DNA of 64,000 nt from Sporosarcina sp. P32b (GCF_002743335.1 NZ_PDZB01000013.1:26325-90324); one strand, 5' to 3'. Counted from the first letter of the stretch, positions 24,820-33,553 are shown. Notes: generated by a model not told the origin, from the letters alone. Numbers and translations are program-made.

Positions 24820-25105
24820 TTAAACCAAACACCTCCCAAATAATATCTATTCAGTTGGTCGCGAATTTATACCTAAAAGTACAGAGATTAATGGATGCTG
24901 ATATCTTATTTTCTTATAAATTGTTTATGTTGAAATTCAATAACATTTTTTATAAAAATAATTATAATAGAGCTGATTCGGAAATCTTTAAAATACTGGT
25001 GGGTAGAATCTCAAGATTATTTTTTCATAATCAAATCACTCTTCGTGATATATCAGAAATCTCTGCTCAAATAAATGAGAATTAGTCTATCCAATATGAG
25101 ACGAG

Positions 25106-25308
25106 GCACTGCCTAGAAGTTGAAGGTGGTCTGCCTAAAGACGACAGGTGTACCTGCCGACATTGGGCAAGTGCACCTGCCTAACCCCGCCAGGCAAATA
25201 ACCAAAGAACTTAAGAATATTATATACGCATCTGTGTATCACACAACTTCGACACTATTCAGAGTCGTTTCCAATTTGTGTGATGCACAGGAGCGCAAAA
25301 ATCAAAAA
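25106..25308. repeat. Accessory-island direct repeats A1 and B2
   Basis: A1 (25106-25215) contains GTGTACCTGCC, AAGTGCACCTGCCTAA, CGCCAGGCAAATAACC and AAAGAACTTAA, and is matched by A2 at 25815-25925. B2 (25234-25308) contains ACACTATTCAGA and GTGATGCACAGGAGCGC, resembling B1 near 21263-21331 (AGTATCGGAG, GTGATGCACGGGTGCGC). No gene is supported in 24820-25346; two short open frames there are within the repeats or lack a ribosome site. Confidence 0.6.
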
Positions 25309-25346
25309 CATATGCTTCTTCAATAGTCCAAAACCGTCTCCCAGTG

Positions 25347-25553
25347 TTAGTAAAATATAAATATAGCTATAAGAGTCAATATAATAATCACTGGTACTGA
25401 TAAAACATAAATCCACAGCAAATTGGAAAAAGATTTTTTGCTACTGTACTTTTTATTCTTAGAATCCGTACTGGAATTAGCAATGGATATGGTCAAAATC
25501 AGTCCTACAACCAAAACAATAATAACGAGAATCATGGCTACGATAAGGCCCAA
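25347..25553 (-). CDS. Small two-helix membrane protein
   Basis: The 68-residue product has one hydrophobic helix at residues 2-25 (IVAMILVIIVLVVGLILTI) and a second at 47-68 (LWIYVLSVPVIIILTLIAIF), joined by a polar lysine/serine loop. The start is a TTG with AGGAGG about 11 bases upstream; an ATG seven codons inside is an alternative. No family is recognised. Small hydrophobic proteins in such islands can be toxins or immunity proteins, but nothing here shows that. Confidence 0.55.
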   Translation of the reverse strand: MGLIVAMILVIIVLVVGLILTISIANSSTDSKNKKYSSKKSFSNLLWIYVLSVPVIIILTLIAIFIFY

Positions 25554-25658
25554 GTTGATGAAGTCCTCCTTTTAAAAAACAAATTCCTTTGTTGTATACG
25601 TTACAATGATATCACGTATAACATTTTCGAAGACCATCCAATTAGGGGTTATTTAAAC

Positions 25659-25697
25659 CAACTACTTTTATGTAACAGTTGTTACATAAAAGTGGTT
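25659..25697. other. Near-perfect 18-bp hairpin
   Basis: CAACTACTTTTATGTAAC faces GTTACATAAAAGTGGTTG with one non-Watson-Crick position and a four-base loop. No T run follows, so it is not an ordinary terminator. The centre TGTAACAGTTGTTACA is itself an operator-like palindrome. It lies upstream of the small membrane protein gene. Confidence 0.6.
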
Positions 25698-25746
25698 GCA
25701 GGTTATGAGATCGACAAGAATTATGTGTCAAAGTGTAGCCTACCTG

Positions 25747-25925
25747 TACATCAAACGATTCAGATACTATTCAAAATTATTTTGGAGTTATATAATACAC
25801 AGGCAATCAAAAAAGCACTGCCCAATAGTCACAGGTGATCTGCCTAAAATCGACAAGTGTACCTGACGATATTGATCAAGTGCACTTGCCTAAACCTGCC
25901 AGGCCAATAACCAAAGAACTTAAAG
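25747..25925. repeat. Accessory-island direct repeats B3 and A2
   Basis: B3 (25747-25814) resembles B1 and B2 (AACGATTCAGATACTATTCA, CACAGGCAATCAAAA). A2 (25815-25925) aligns over about 110 bp with A1 (GTGTACCTG, CAAGTGCACTTGCCTAA, ACCAAAGAACTTAA). The order is A1-B2 on the left and B3-A2 on the right, all on the same strand. Confidence 0.6.
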
Positions 25926-26087
25926 AATCTTAATAAATAATAATAGTGTCGAGAAGAATCTCGACGTCGCACATTTCTTTATACAATACGTGAGTGAAAA
26001 AATTAGAAATTATATCGATTTCAAAAATAATGAGTACAGTGTGTATCCTTTTCAGAAAAAAGCTCTATATGACAAGTGAGAGAGGAC

Positions 26088-26246
26088 ATGCAAAGCGAAT
26101 CCACACAAGGTGCGATGATACTCCAAGACTATGTGAATAGATTTTGCCGATCCAATTTTCAATAGGACTACCGTAAATCTAGTATTACTATTGATTTAAA
26201 TGAATTCTTGAAAGATAATAATGTAATAGGCGTGTCTTATTCGTAA
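26088..26246 (+). pseudogene. Remnant of a small gene, interrupted by TAG
   Basis: An ATG after GAGAGGAC opens a frame that meets TAG at 26163-26165 and continues to TAA at 26244-26246. The second half (SSITIDLNEFLKDNNVIG, then VSYS) vaguely resembles the small Cse60-type sporulation proteins with an INEFL...VIDIKYS pattern. The evidence is thin, and the frame may be fortuitous. Confidence 0.3.
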
Positions 26247-26415
26247 GTGGATATTTGATATATAGAGCGAACAGAAAAGATATATTCGGTTAAACTACCG
26301 ATCTGAATTGGTGGATTTTCCGATTAATTTTCCGAATACTTAATAAGTATGTTAAAATCGCAAATCTACTTGGAGGACAGTGCATACCATAGTATGAAAA
26401 ACAGAGGTGCAAAAA

Positions 26416-27231
26416 ATGTATCTAATCGAAAATCTAAAATACATCAAAAGACTAGGCGGTCTAACCAACCTAAACTTCCTCGTCGAACACACAGGGCAAA
26501 AATACGTCTTACGTTTCCCGGCTCACGAGTTCGAAGACATCATCAACCGCCACCATGAAAAAGAAAACCAGCGTATTGCGGCTGAAATTGGGGTGACGGT
26601 TGGCAATGTGGTGTTTACCGAGGAAGGGATTAAAATGACTCCTTATTATGATACGACGGCTACTTTAACGCGGGATCTGATTGTGACGGAGGAGTATTTG
26701 GAGAAGATTGCAGGTGTGTTGGCAACGCTTCATTCGTCGAAGAGGGAGTTTCCGAATCGTTTTGATTATTGGGGCGAGGTGGAGAAGTATAAAGTTGCGT
26801 TGACTGAAATCCCTTCGCTCTATGTGTTATTGGAAGAGCGGCTGCGGAAGTTGATGGAAGGGGAGCGGCAGGCGTATGTGCCGTGTCATATGGATTCGGT
26901 GACGGCTAATTTTATTCAGAATGATGCGGGGCAGTTGCTGTTGATCGACTGGGAGTACAGTGCGAATTATTTGCCGGAATGGGATTTGGCGGCGTTTATT
27001 TTGGAACGTGAGTTAAATGAGCAGCAGGAGCAAGAGTTACTCGACTTTTACGGTTTGCCAGCTACTTCGAAACAGTCGCTTGATCTACAAAAGTTGAAGT
27101 CAGACTTCCTTTGGTCATTATGGTCGCTCGTTAAAGAAATAGAAGATCCTTCGTTTGAGCAATATACAGCGAAGCGGACGGAGCGCCTGATTGAAGGCTT
27201 AGAGCAGTATTATCGTGTGTACGGGAATTGA
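26416..27231 (+). CDS. Choline/aminoglycoside phosphotransferase family kinase
   Basis: The 271-residue protein has the protein-kinase-like fold of the APH/choline kinase family: a nucleotide-binding N-lobe GGLTNLNFLV and YVLRFPAHE, the Brenner motif CHMDSVTANFI with catalytic Asp, and the metal-binding IDWEYSANYLPEWDLAAF. The last motif is closest to choline/ethanolamine kinases (LicA type). An AGAGGTG site favours the ATG at 26416. It marks the return to normal base composition at the right edge of the AT-rich island. Substrate is unknown. Confidence 0.85.
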   Translation: MYLIENLKYIKRLGGLTNLNFLVEHTGQKYVLRFPAHEFEDIINRHHEKENQRIAAEIGVTVGNVVFTEEGIKMTPYYDTTATLTRDLIVTEEYLEKIAGVLATLHSSKREFPNRFDYWGEVEKYKVALTEIPSLYVLLEERLRKLMEGERQAYVPCHMDSVTANFIQNDAGQLLLIDWEYSANYLPEWDLAAFILERELNEQQEQELLDFYGLPATSKQSLDLQKLKSDFLWSLWSLVKEIEDPSFEQYTAKRTERLIEGLEQYYRVYGN

Positions 27232-27274
27232 AAGTTTGATTCTCATAAAATGTATAGAGCAATACCTTATTCAG

Positions 27275-27318
27275 CCCAGATCTTCCATTCGATACAAGAA
27301 TGGAAATCTGGGTTTTCT
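27275..27318 (+). terminator. Terminator after the phosphotransferase gene
   Basis: CCCAGATCTTCCATTC faces GAATGGAAATCTGGG (one mismatch) around a seven-base loop, followed by TTTTCT. Confidence 0.88.
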
Positions 27319-27419
27319 ATTAACTTTTTAACAATGCAACCATCCCTGAATAACTTCCCACCAATTCGGGTATAGAATATATCATTACTTGCAGGAATGT
27401 AAAAGGGAGAGTGCACGAC

Positions 27420-28130
27420 ATGAAACCATTAATCGGTGTAACGTCAGATATAGACCAAAACGGAGATACGCTAGTTCAGACTCGATACATACAAGCGGTT
27501 CGACAAGCGGGTGGCGTACCGGTCATTTTGCCGGTAGGACTAGAAGCAATTGAAGAAGTGTGCGATCGATTGGATGGTGTGTTGCTAATCGGAGGGGAAG
27601 ATGTGGATCCTTATTTGTATGGTGAAGAACCACATCGGCAGCTTGGGAAAGTGTTGCCTGAGCGGGATGAGTCGGAGCTGGCGTTAATTAAAACGATGGC
27701 GGATCAAGACAAGCCAGTGTTTGGGATTTGCCGAGGGTATCAGTTGATCAATGTGGCGTTCGGTGGAACGATTTATCAAGATATGTATGCGCAGTTATCA
27801 GAGGATTTATTGCAGCATCATCAGCTGACGGATTTAGACTTTGCGTTTCATTCGATTGATATTGTGGGCGATAGTAAGTTGGCGGAGTGGGCAGGCACTT
27901 CGGAAGTCCGCGTGAATTCGCTGCATCATCAGGCGGTGAAGGAAGTACATGCACCACTTGTCGTAACGGCGGTTGCGAAGGATGGTGTCATTGAAGCTTT
28001 TGAGAGTACTGCACATCGTTTTGTCGTAGGGGTTCAGTGGCACCCTGAAGCGATGGTGAAGCGGGAAGATCGTTTGTCGTTGAAGTTGTTTGAGAAGTTT
28101 ATTAGGGCGGCGGGCGATAGAAAGTACTAG
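27420..28130 (+). CDS. Gamma-glutamyl-gamma-aminobutyrate hydrolase family (class I glutamine amidotransferase fold)
   Basis: This 236-residue peptidase C26 protein would cleave gamma-glutamyl amides. The nucleophile is in FGICRGYQLINVAFGG, the partner His-Glu in VGVQWHPE, and the N-terminal GVTSDIDQNG and LIGGEDVDPYLYGEEP are PuuD hallmarks. AGGGAG lies 10 bases before the chosen ATG; the GTG at 27411 lacks spacing. It is monocistronic with its own terminator. Physiological substrate is not evident. Confidence 0.9.
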   Translation: MKPLIGVTSDIDQNGDTLVQTRYIQAVRQAGGVPVILPVGLEAIEEVCDRLDGVLLIGGEDVDPYLYGEEPHRQLGKVLPERDESELALIKTMADQDKPVFGICRGYQLINVAFGGTIYQDMYAQLSEDLLQHHQLTDLDFAFHSIDIVGDSKLAEWAGTSEVRVNSLHHQAVKEVHAPLVVTAVAKDGVIEAFESTAHRFVVGVQWHPEAMVKREDRLSLKLFEKFIRAAGDRKY

Positions 28131-28169
28131 TTTCTTGAGCCATTCATTAGTAGCCGAATAAGTATATGC

Positions 28170-28210
28170 GTAACCCCTCCAACGAAATGTATTGGAGGGG
28201 TTACTTGTTT
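28170..28210 (+). terminator. Terminator after the C26 hydrolase gene
   Basis: GTAACCCCTCC pairs perfectly with GGAGGGGTTAC, followed by TTGTTTT. It also ends just before the convergent HAD gene. Confidence 0.9.
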
Positions 28211-28214
28211 TAGA

Positions 28215-28913
28215 TTAGTTGTTCTTTACAGTCGAACGGCCCGCGCTGAATTCTGCCCATGAATGAATTTCATAGCTTGGCTGAATTGCTGTATGGTTTT
28301 CGCGCCGATCTGGATTGAACCAGCATGTATCGATGCCAGCGTTGATTCCGCCTTGAATGTCGGAAGTTAAAGAGTCGCCGATCATGAGTACACGGGATGG
28401 ATCGGTGATGCCTAGTTTCTTAAACGTATAGTCAAAAATCTCGGGTTGTGGCTTTTTGTAGCCTGTCTCTTCTGAAGCGATGATCGCTTCGAATGTATTG
28501 CGTAAAGGCGAGCCGGCTATGCGAGCATGTTGGGCGATGGTAAAACCGTTCGTTAAGATCGCCAATCGGTAATCAGTTAGCTTTGACATCATCTCTTCTA
28601 CGCCGTCGATCAAATGTGATTCATGGCCTAGGTTTTCGATGTATAGTTCTCCGAAGTGTGCTGCGTCTAGTTGTAGTTCGTGATGTGCAAATAACCGACG
28701 GAATCGTTCTACTTTTAATTCTTCAATTGTGATGCGTCCTTGTTCGAGATCATCCCAGATGACGGAGCTGATCGCGCGGTATGTATCGCGGTACGCTTCT
28801 AGGCCGTTTGGTAGTCCGAACGTGTTAAATGTATTGCCAAGTGCGTGTTTTTCTGTTTCTTCAAAATCGAATAATGTATCGTCTAGATCGAATAATAGTA
28901 CATCGTATGGCAT
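28215..28913 (-). CDS. YjjG-type HAD hydrolase (noncanonical pyrimidine nucleotidase)
   Basis: The 232-residue HAD phosphatase has motif I LLFDLDDTLFDFE, motif II ILTNGF, motif III GYKKPQPEIFDY and motif IV MIGDSLTSDIQGG. The spacing and the GINAGIDTCWFNPDR tail match the YjjG/YfnB family, which dephosphorylates noncanonical pyrimidine nucleotides. The ATG at 28913 follows AAGGAG; an upstream in-frame ATG has no site. Confidence 0.9.
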   Translation of the reverse strand: MPYDVLLFDLDDTLFDFEETEKHALGNTFNTFGLPNGLEAYRDTYRAISSVIWDDLEQGRITIEELKVERFRRLFAHHELQLDAAHFGELYIENLGHESHLIDGVEEMMSKLTDYRLAILTNGFTIAQHARIAGSPLRNTFEAIIASEETGYKKPQPEIFDYTFKKLGITDPSRVLMIGDSLTSDIQGGINAGIDTCWFNPDRRENHTAIQPSYEIHSWAEFSAGRSTVKNN

Positions 28914-29112
28914 ATAAAAGAACTCCTTTTTTAAAAACAATAAGTACTAGTATACCATGGGGGAATAGACTACAGGGGAATTGTCTACTAGTGACAGTGG
29001 GAGGTACGTGAATGAGTGATTCGTAGGGCGTATGATATAATCATCCGTAACATTTACCAAATAATGAAGTCCATCTAGTGGATTTGTAAGATATAGGGAG
29101 AAGGTGATTTCC

Positions 29113-30594
29113 ATGAGCAAAACTGTATGTGTCATCGGTGCCGGTATTGGCGGCTTACTGGCTGGTGCTCTGTTGGCTAAAGAAGGCTATCAAGTGACCG
29201 TTCTTGAAAAAGCGACGAGAGTGGGTGGGTCAGCAGGTTCTTATGTGCGAAATAAACGTATATTTCCTGCTGGTGCGACGATTGCTTTCGGATTGGAAGA
29301 GCAGGGGTTACTAGACACGCTGTTTACTGAACTTGACTTGAACGTTCCGTTTGTTTTGCTCGATCACCCGATGGATGTGGTGATGGAAGACCGACAAATT
29401 TCATTGTATCGCGATAAAAAGGCTTGGGAAGAAGAGCTGATACGTGTTTTTCCTGAAAGACAGCGTGACGTCATCGCCTTTTGGAACAAATTAGAGCAAA
29501 TCAGTGACGCGGTATATGGAGTGACGGCTACCGGCGTGTCGTTGCCGATCCAGCGCGTATATGATCTAGGGAAGTTGCCGAGCCATGCGGTTACGCACCC
29601 GGGAAGTATGTTGCGTCTAGCTCGCCATGCTACGCGGACAGTGGAAGATTTACTGCGTACATATAAACTTGATCGTTATGAACCGCTGCGACAGTTTATC
29701 GATGCGCAGTTGCTTGACGCGGCACAAACTAACTGTACGGAAGCGGCTTTATTGCCGTCGAGTCTGGCGTTGACGATTTACAGAAGAGGCAGCTTTTATG
29801 TGGAAAAAGGAATGAGCCAGTGGAGTGAACTTCTGGCGGAGAAAATTGTAGAGCTTGGCGGAGAAGTGATTACAGCTTCACCTGTTACAGAGTTGCTATA
29901 TCAAGAGAAAAAGTGGCATGTGACGAGTAGAAAGAAGACTGAAGCTTATGACGTGGTGGTCAACAATGCAGGTGTTTCTTTCGGACCGCGTACGAGTCAT
30001 TCCGAATCAAAGGAGTTTGCGTGGGGGGCTTTCCGAATCGATGCGCTTCTTTCGAATACATTCTGGCAGCAAGAGCTCGACGGCAGACCGTTACCTTTTG
30101 CCATTCAAATCGTGCCGGATAAAGAACGGACAGTGCTTCATTCAGACGGCCACGGCCCAGTATATGTAACGTTTCAGCCTGCTTATAATCGCCGCAATGA
30201 ACGCATGGAAGACGAGATCATGATGACCTGTTCGATTCATACAGATGCGGCGCTGTGGGAGCAGTTATCAAAAGAAGAATATAAAGAAAAGAAGGAAGTC
30301 GTAGCGCAAGCGATGTTGGCTGAAATCCAAAAAGTTCTTCCTGTTGAAGACTATGTACTGTATTCGGAAGCGGGTTCTCCTGAGACGTATAAAAAGTATA
30401 TCGGTAAATCAGAAGTAGGCGGTTTTCCTTTGACGGTGAAGAATGCGATTTGGAAGCCAAAAAGTGTGCGTTCTTCTTTGCCACAATTATATATTGCAGG
30501 AGAGCAATCGTTTCCGGGGCCAGGGACGCTGTCTTCAGCATTGAGTGGTAGTCATGTGGCGCGGGCGGTTATGAAGACATGGCCGCTTGATTGA
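29113..30594 (+). CDS. Phytoene desaturase-like FAD-dependent oxidoreductase
   Basis: The 493-residue protein opens with the dinucleotide-binding fingerprint VCVIGAGIGGLLAGALLAKE and the second glycine patch KATRVGGSAGSYV. It ends with the FAD-contacting LYIAGEQSFPGPGTLSSALS and GSHVARAV segment typical of CrtI/CrtN-type desaturases and isomerases. AAGGTG precedes the ATG at 29113. No other carotenoid genes are nearby, so a carotenoid substrate is only a family-level guess. Confidence 0.85.
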   Translation: MSKTVCVIGAGIGGLLAGALLAKEGYQVTVLEKATRVGGSAGSYVRNKRIFPAGATIAFGLEEQGLLDTLFTELDLNVPFVLLDHPMDVVMEDRQISLYRDKKAWEEELIRVFPERQRDVIAFWNKLEQISDAVYGVTATGVSLPIQRVYDLGKLPSHAVTHPGSMLRLARHATRTVEDLLRTYKLDRYEPLRQFIDAQLLDAAQTNCTEAALLPSSLALTIYRRGSFYVEKGMSQWSELLAEKIVELGGEVITASPVTELLYQEKKWHVTSRKKTEAYDVVVNNAGVSFGPRTSHSESKEFAWGAFRIDALLSNTFWQQELDGRPLPFAIQIVPDKERTVLHSDGHGPVYVTFQPAYNRRNERMEDEIMMTCSIHTDAALWEQLSKEEYKEKKEVVAQAMLAEIQKVLPVEDYVLYSEAGSPETYKKYIGKSEVGGFPLTVKNAIWKPKSVRSSLPQLYIAGEQSFPGPGTLSSALSGSHVARAVMKTWPLD

Positions 30595-30724
30595 TTGGAA
30601 AGCGTTCATTTTATGATAACTAAATGGTATGTGCTTCCAACTACTTCAATGTTATAATCAACCATATCGTGTGTTTATCCAAAATATAAAATTGATTCAG
30701 CCTATCAATCAGAAAGGAGCCCAC

Positions 30725-31480
30725 ATGAGCACAAACAATAAAACAGTCGTCCGCTCTCTGGACATCCTAAATTTATTCGTCGATCACCCAGCTCTAACAT
30801 TCCAAGAAATCATCGACCTATCCGGTATCCCGAAATCCTCGGTCTACCGCATGCTATCTTCACTCGAAGAAATGAAGTTTCTCGAGAAGGGTGCGGATTC
30901 ACAGTATCGTCTCGGATTATTGCTATTGAAATACGGTAGTCTTGTATCGAAACGTTTGGACATTCGTAAAATCGCCTATCCCATTATGGAAGAGCTTCAC
31001 CAAGATGTGAAGGAAGCGATTAATTTGATTGTCCGGCAAGGGGATCAGGCGATTTATGTGGAGAAAATCGATACGTTCCAGAAAGTTCGTTTGTATACGG
31101 CGATTGGACGAAGCAGTCCGTTGTATGCGGGGGCTTGTTCGCGGATTATTTTGTCCTATCTATCGGATAGCTATATCGCCGAGTATTTGGATAAGACCGA
31201 ATTACAGCAGTTTGGTAGCGGTACGTTCACGGATCGAGAGTCGTTGCTTGCGTCTATTCAAGAGACGCGGCAGAAGGGCTATGCGCTCAGTAATTCAGAG
31301 CTTGAAAATTTCACGTCTTCTGTGGCGGCGCCGATTTTTGATTTTAGTGGAGATGTAATTGCGGGCATTAGTATCGCAGGTATTGAAGCAAATTATCAAG
31401 AAGAGCATTTGAAAATACTCGTTCCGAAAGTGAAAGAAGCTGCCTCGGAAATTTCTCGGCAGCTTGGGTATACAGGATGA
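30725..31480 (+). CDS. IclR family transcriptional regulator (KipR-like)
   Basis: This 251-residue repressor has an N-terminal winged helix (LTFQEIIDLSGIPKSSVYRM) and a C-terminal effector domain (SSPLYAGACSRIILSYL, TSSVAAPIFDFSGDVIAGIS). AAAGGAG precedes the ATG. It converges on pxpC. In B. subtilis the IclR-type KipR is encoded in the homologous ycsFGI-kipIAR operon, so this is probably its counterpart, acting on the palindromes at 33266 and 33438. Confidence 0.88.
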   Translation: MSTNNKTVVRSLDILNLFVDHPALTFQEIIDLSGIPKSSVYRMLSSLEEMKFLEKGADSQYRLGLLLLKYGSLVSKRLDIRKIAYPIMEELHQDVKEAINLIVRQGDQAIYVEKIDTFQKVRLYTAIGRSSPLYAGACSRIILSYLSDSYIAEYLDKTELQQFGSGTFTDRESLLASIQETRQKGYALSNSELENFTSSVAAPIFDFSGDVIAGISIAGIEANYQEEHLKILVPKVKEAASEISRQLGYTG

Positions 31481-31483
31481 AAG

Positions 31484-31527
31484 AAACCTTTGTGATTCAG
31501 TTCATCTGAAACACAAAGGTTTTTGTT
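31484..31527. terminator. Terminator between the IclR gene and pxpC
   Basis: AAACCTTTGTG pairs with CACAAAGGTTT around a longer loop, followed by TTTGTTTT; the A-rich left side lets it work for both convergent genes. Confidence 0.82.
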
Positions 31528-32517
31528 TTAGTAGCGAAGATTATGTTGGATACCAATTTTAAACTGGTTAATTAGCTCTTCTTTTGCGATCAGTTCACGC
31601 TCAGCTTCTGCATGTGTGATGAGTTTGAAATAGAGTGTCGCGTTCGGTTTTACTTGCGACAGACTACCTAAGTCAGCAGTGATCACTTGTCCGATTTTAG
31701 GATAGCCGCCAGCCGTTTGTCTGTCCGCCATTAAAATAATCGGCTTGCCGTTAGGAGGGAGTTGAATTGTTCCGAACGTCACACCTTCCGATAGCATTTC
31801 CAGTTTCTCCGTTAACGAAAGCGCCTGTCCTTCGAGTCGTAAGCCCATTCGGTTTGATTGCGGCGTGACGACATACGGCTCGCGCACAAGTCGTTGTTTG
31901 CTCGTATCGTCAAAGTGCTTATATTCTGTGCCTTCAATGAATCGAATCGTTTGTGTAGATTCCAAACTAATTAACGGATGATGCGGTACAGCCCAGTCAG
32001 GTGTGCCTTCACGTTCAATCAACGTAAAGACTTTGTCGTTTGATTCCGTTAATGGTCCGAATGAAAGCTGATCGTTTTGCTGCAGTGCTCTTCCTTTAAA
32101 ACCGCCAATTCGCGCCACCATATACGTACTTTTACTTTCCATCACGACGGGTATATCAATCCCACCGGCAATAGCCAAATACGCTCGACATCCTTCAATC
32201 GCAAAGCCAAATTTCAGTATCGAGCCTTTTCTGACGATAAGTGGCCGCCAGTTGGCAACAGGGATTCCATCAACCGTCGTTTGAAGATCCCCGCCAGTAA
32301 TCGCGATCAACGTATCTTCTTCAAACTGCAGCTTCGTTCCAAATAGCGTGATTTCTAGAACGCCTTCACGTTCATCATTGCCGACAAGCAAGTTCGCAAT
32401 GCGCATCGAATAGCTATCCATGGCACCGCTTACAAGAACACCGAATTTTTGTGAACCGGTCCGACCGATATCTTGAATCGTAGTCAAGAGCCCTGCGTTC
32501 AATACGTTTACTGACAT
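31528..32517 (-). CDS. pxpC: 5-oxoprolinase subunit PxpC (KipA-like)
   Basis: The 329-residue biotin-dependent carboxyltransferase-like subunit works with PxpA and PxpB to open 5-oxoproline to glutamate using ATP. Family segments are GLLTTIQDIGRTGSQKFGV at the N-terminus, then SGAMDSYSMRIANLLVGND and ILMADRQTAGGYPKIGQV. The start overlaps pxpB by 10 bases and follows AAGAAGGTG. The B. subtilis homologue KipA was first described with the kinase inhibitor KipI. Confidence 0.94.
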   Translation of the reverse strand: MSVNVLNAGLLTTIQDIGRTGSQKFGVLVSGAMDSYSMRIANLLVGNDEREGVLEITLFGTKLQFEEDTLIAITGGDLQTTVDGIPVANWRPLIVRKGSILKFGFAIEGCRAYLAIAGGIDIPVVMESKSTYMVARIGGFKGRALQQNDQLSFGPLTESNDKVFTLIEREGTPDWAVPHHPLISLESTQTIRFIEGTEYKHFDDTSKQRLVREPYVVTPQSNRMGLRLEGQALSLTEKLEMLSEGVTFGTIQLPPNGKPIILMADRQTAGGYPKIGQVITADLGSLSQVKPNATLYFKLITHAEAERELIAKEELINQFKIGIQHNLRY

Positions 32518-33248
32518 GTCGTCACCTTCTTTTGCTCATCATACTGTTCTTGTGTCATCGGACAAAACTTAATTTTATCTCCAGATTGCAATAAAGACGG
32601 GGGAGACATATCCGGTACGAATAGATCCGTCGGTGTGCGTCCGATAATTTGCCAGCCGCCTGGTGTTTCAAGTGGATAGACACCGGTTTGTTTACCTGCG
32701 ATTCCGACCGAGCCAGGAGGAATGGATGTCCGTGGCGTTAATTTTCTCGGTGTCGCAATGCGTTCGTCGAGGCCACCGAGAAACGGAAACCCTGGTGCGA
32801 AGCCGATCATATAGACGAGATATTCAGGTGTCGAATGAATTTCAATGACTTCTTCAATAGACATGCCATGCGTTTCCGCCACAATGTGCAGATCGGGACC
32901 GAATTCTCCACCATAGAGAACAGGAATTTCTACTAACCTTCCTTTGGTAATAGGAAGTTCAGATATTTGGATAGCTAGCGTATTAATATAATCGGTTACT
33001 TTTTCAATAGGCGTGCCGGCAATTTGAAAGCCGTTTTTTGATTGATGGACGAGATACGGAGAGTAGTAGACCGCCAAGCTATTATAGGCAGGAACCGACT
33101 CGATGAATCCGTCAAATGGGTATTCATCCAAGAGATAGGATAGATTTTTCACTTGCTGGTGGATGGAAGGATGGATGCCTTCTCCTAGTTTTATAATGAT
33201 GGCAGAATCGCCAAGTACTTTTATATCGAGAGATTTCTGTTCACTCAT
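32508..33248 (-). CDS. pxpB: 5-oxoprolinase subunit PxpB (KipI-like)
   Basis: The 246-residue AHS1-domain protein has the conserved YMIGFAPGFPFLGGLDERI, PRTSIPPGSVGIAGKQTGVY and GGWQIIGRTP. AAGGAG precedes the ATG. Together with PxpC it forms the carboxyltransferase-like half of the 5-oxoprolinase; in B. subtilis KipI also inhibits the sporulation kinase KinA. It is divergent from pxpA across a 305-bp control region. Confidence 0.94.
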   Translation of the reverse strand: MSEQKSLDIKVLGDSAIIIKLGEGIHPSIHQQVKNLSYLLDEYPFDGFIESVPAYNSLAVYYSPYLVHQSKNGFQIAGTPIEKVTDYINTLAIQISELPITKGRLVEIPVLYGGEFGPDLHIVAETHGMSIEEVIEIHSTPEYLVYMIGFAPGFPFLGGLDERIATPRKLTPRTSIPPGSVGIAGKQTGVYPLETPGGWQIIGRTPTDLFVPDMSPPSLLQSGDKIKFCPMTQEQYDEQKKVTTCQ

Positions 33249-33265
33249 CGTAACATCTCCTTCAA

Positions 33266-33282
33266 ATTCCGAAATTCGAAAC
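33266..33282. promoter_or_regulatory. Palindromic operator 1, probable IclR/KipR site
   Basis: ATTCCGAAATTCGAAAC sits just upstream of pxpB. Extended by one base it is the exact reverse complement of 17 bp at 33438-33454. The core TTCCGAA/TTCGAAA is a palindrome of the kind IclR proteins bind. Confidence 0.65.
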
Positions 33283-33311
33283 CGTTATTCTGAAAAACGA
33301 ATCGTAGTTCT

Positions 33312-33339
33312 ATTATAGATTTCTAAAGAGAAAATACAA
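33312..33339 (-). promoter_or_regulatory. Probable sigma-A promoter of pxpBC
   Basis: On the minus strand TTGTAT (33339-33334) and TATAAT (33317-33312) are spaced by 16 bases. Operator 1 lies just downstream, in position to block the polymerase. Confidence 0.6.
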
Positions 33340-33437
33340 GCTTATTATTCAGTTAGTAAAAATACTCACCATATTTCGACAATGGTCTATTCAACAAAAG
33401 ATTTTTATGATAGACTAAGTTTCAAGTTCAAAACCTT

Positions 33438-33478
33438 GGTTTCGAATTTCGGAACTAAGCGATATGCAAACGCTTACT
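33438..33478. promoter_or_regulatory. Palindromic operator 2 and cre-like site upstream of pxpA
   Basis: GTTTCGAATTTCGGAAC is a 17-bp palindrome with one mismatch between halves and repeats operator 1 in inverse orientation. Eleven bases on, TGCAAACGCTTACT (33465-33478) resembles the CcpA cre consensus apart from its last position. Both lie within 116 bp of the pxpA start. Confidence 0.55.
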
Positions 33479-33553
33479 TCTTGTTGGCAACTTAGCGATT
33501 CACTCGTTTTATGATGGGCTGGTCGTTGTAAAAAAACAATGGGGGTTATGGAT

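Noticed and set aside
24804..25085. Possible 93-residue protein
   Set aside because: It begins inside the opposing gene, has no ribosome site and matches nothing I recognise.
25120..25326. Possible 68-residue protein
   Set aside because: It lies wholly within repeats A1 and B2, and its copy at 25815 is not open in the same way.
20796..26165. Amber recoding (TAG read as an amino acid) across the island
   Set aside because: Two TAG-broken frames are suggestive, but the flaG remnant shows a TAG together with a frameshift and a TGA, and many other genes end in ordinary stops; simple decay explains it.
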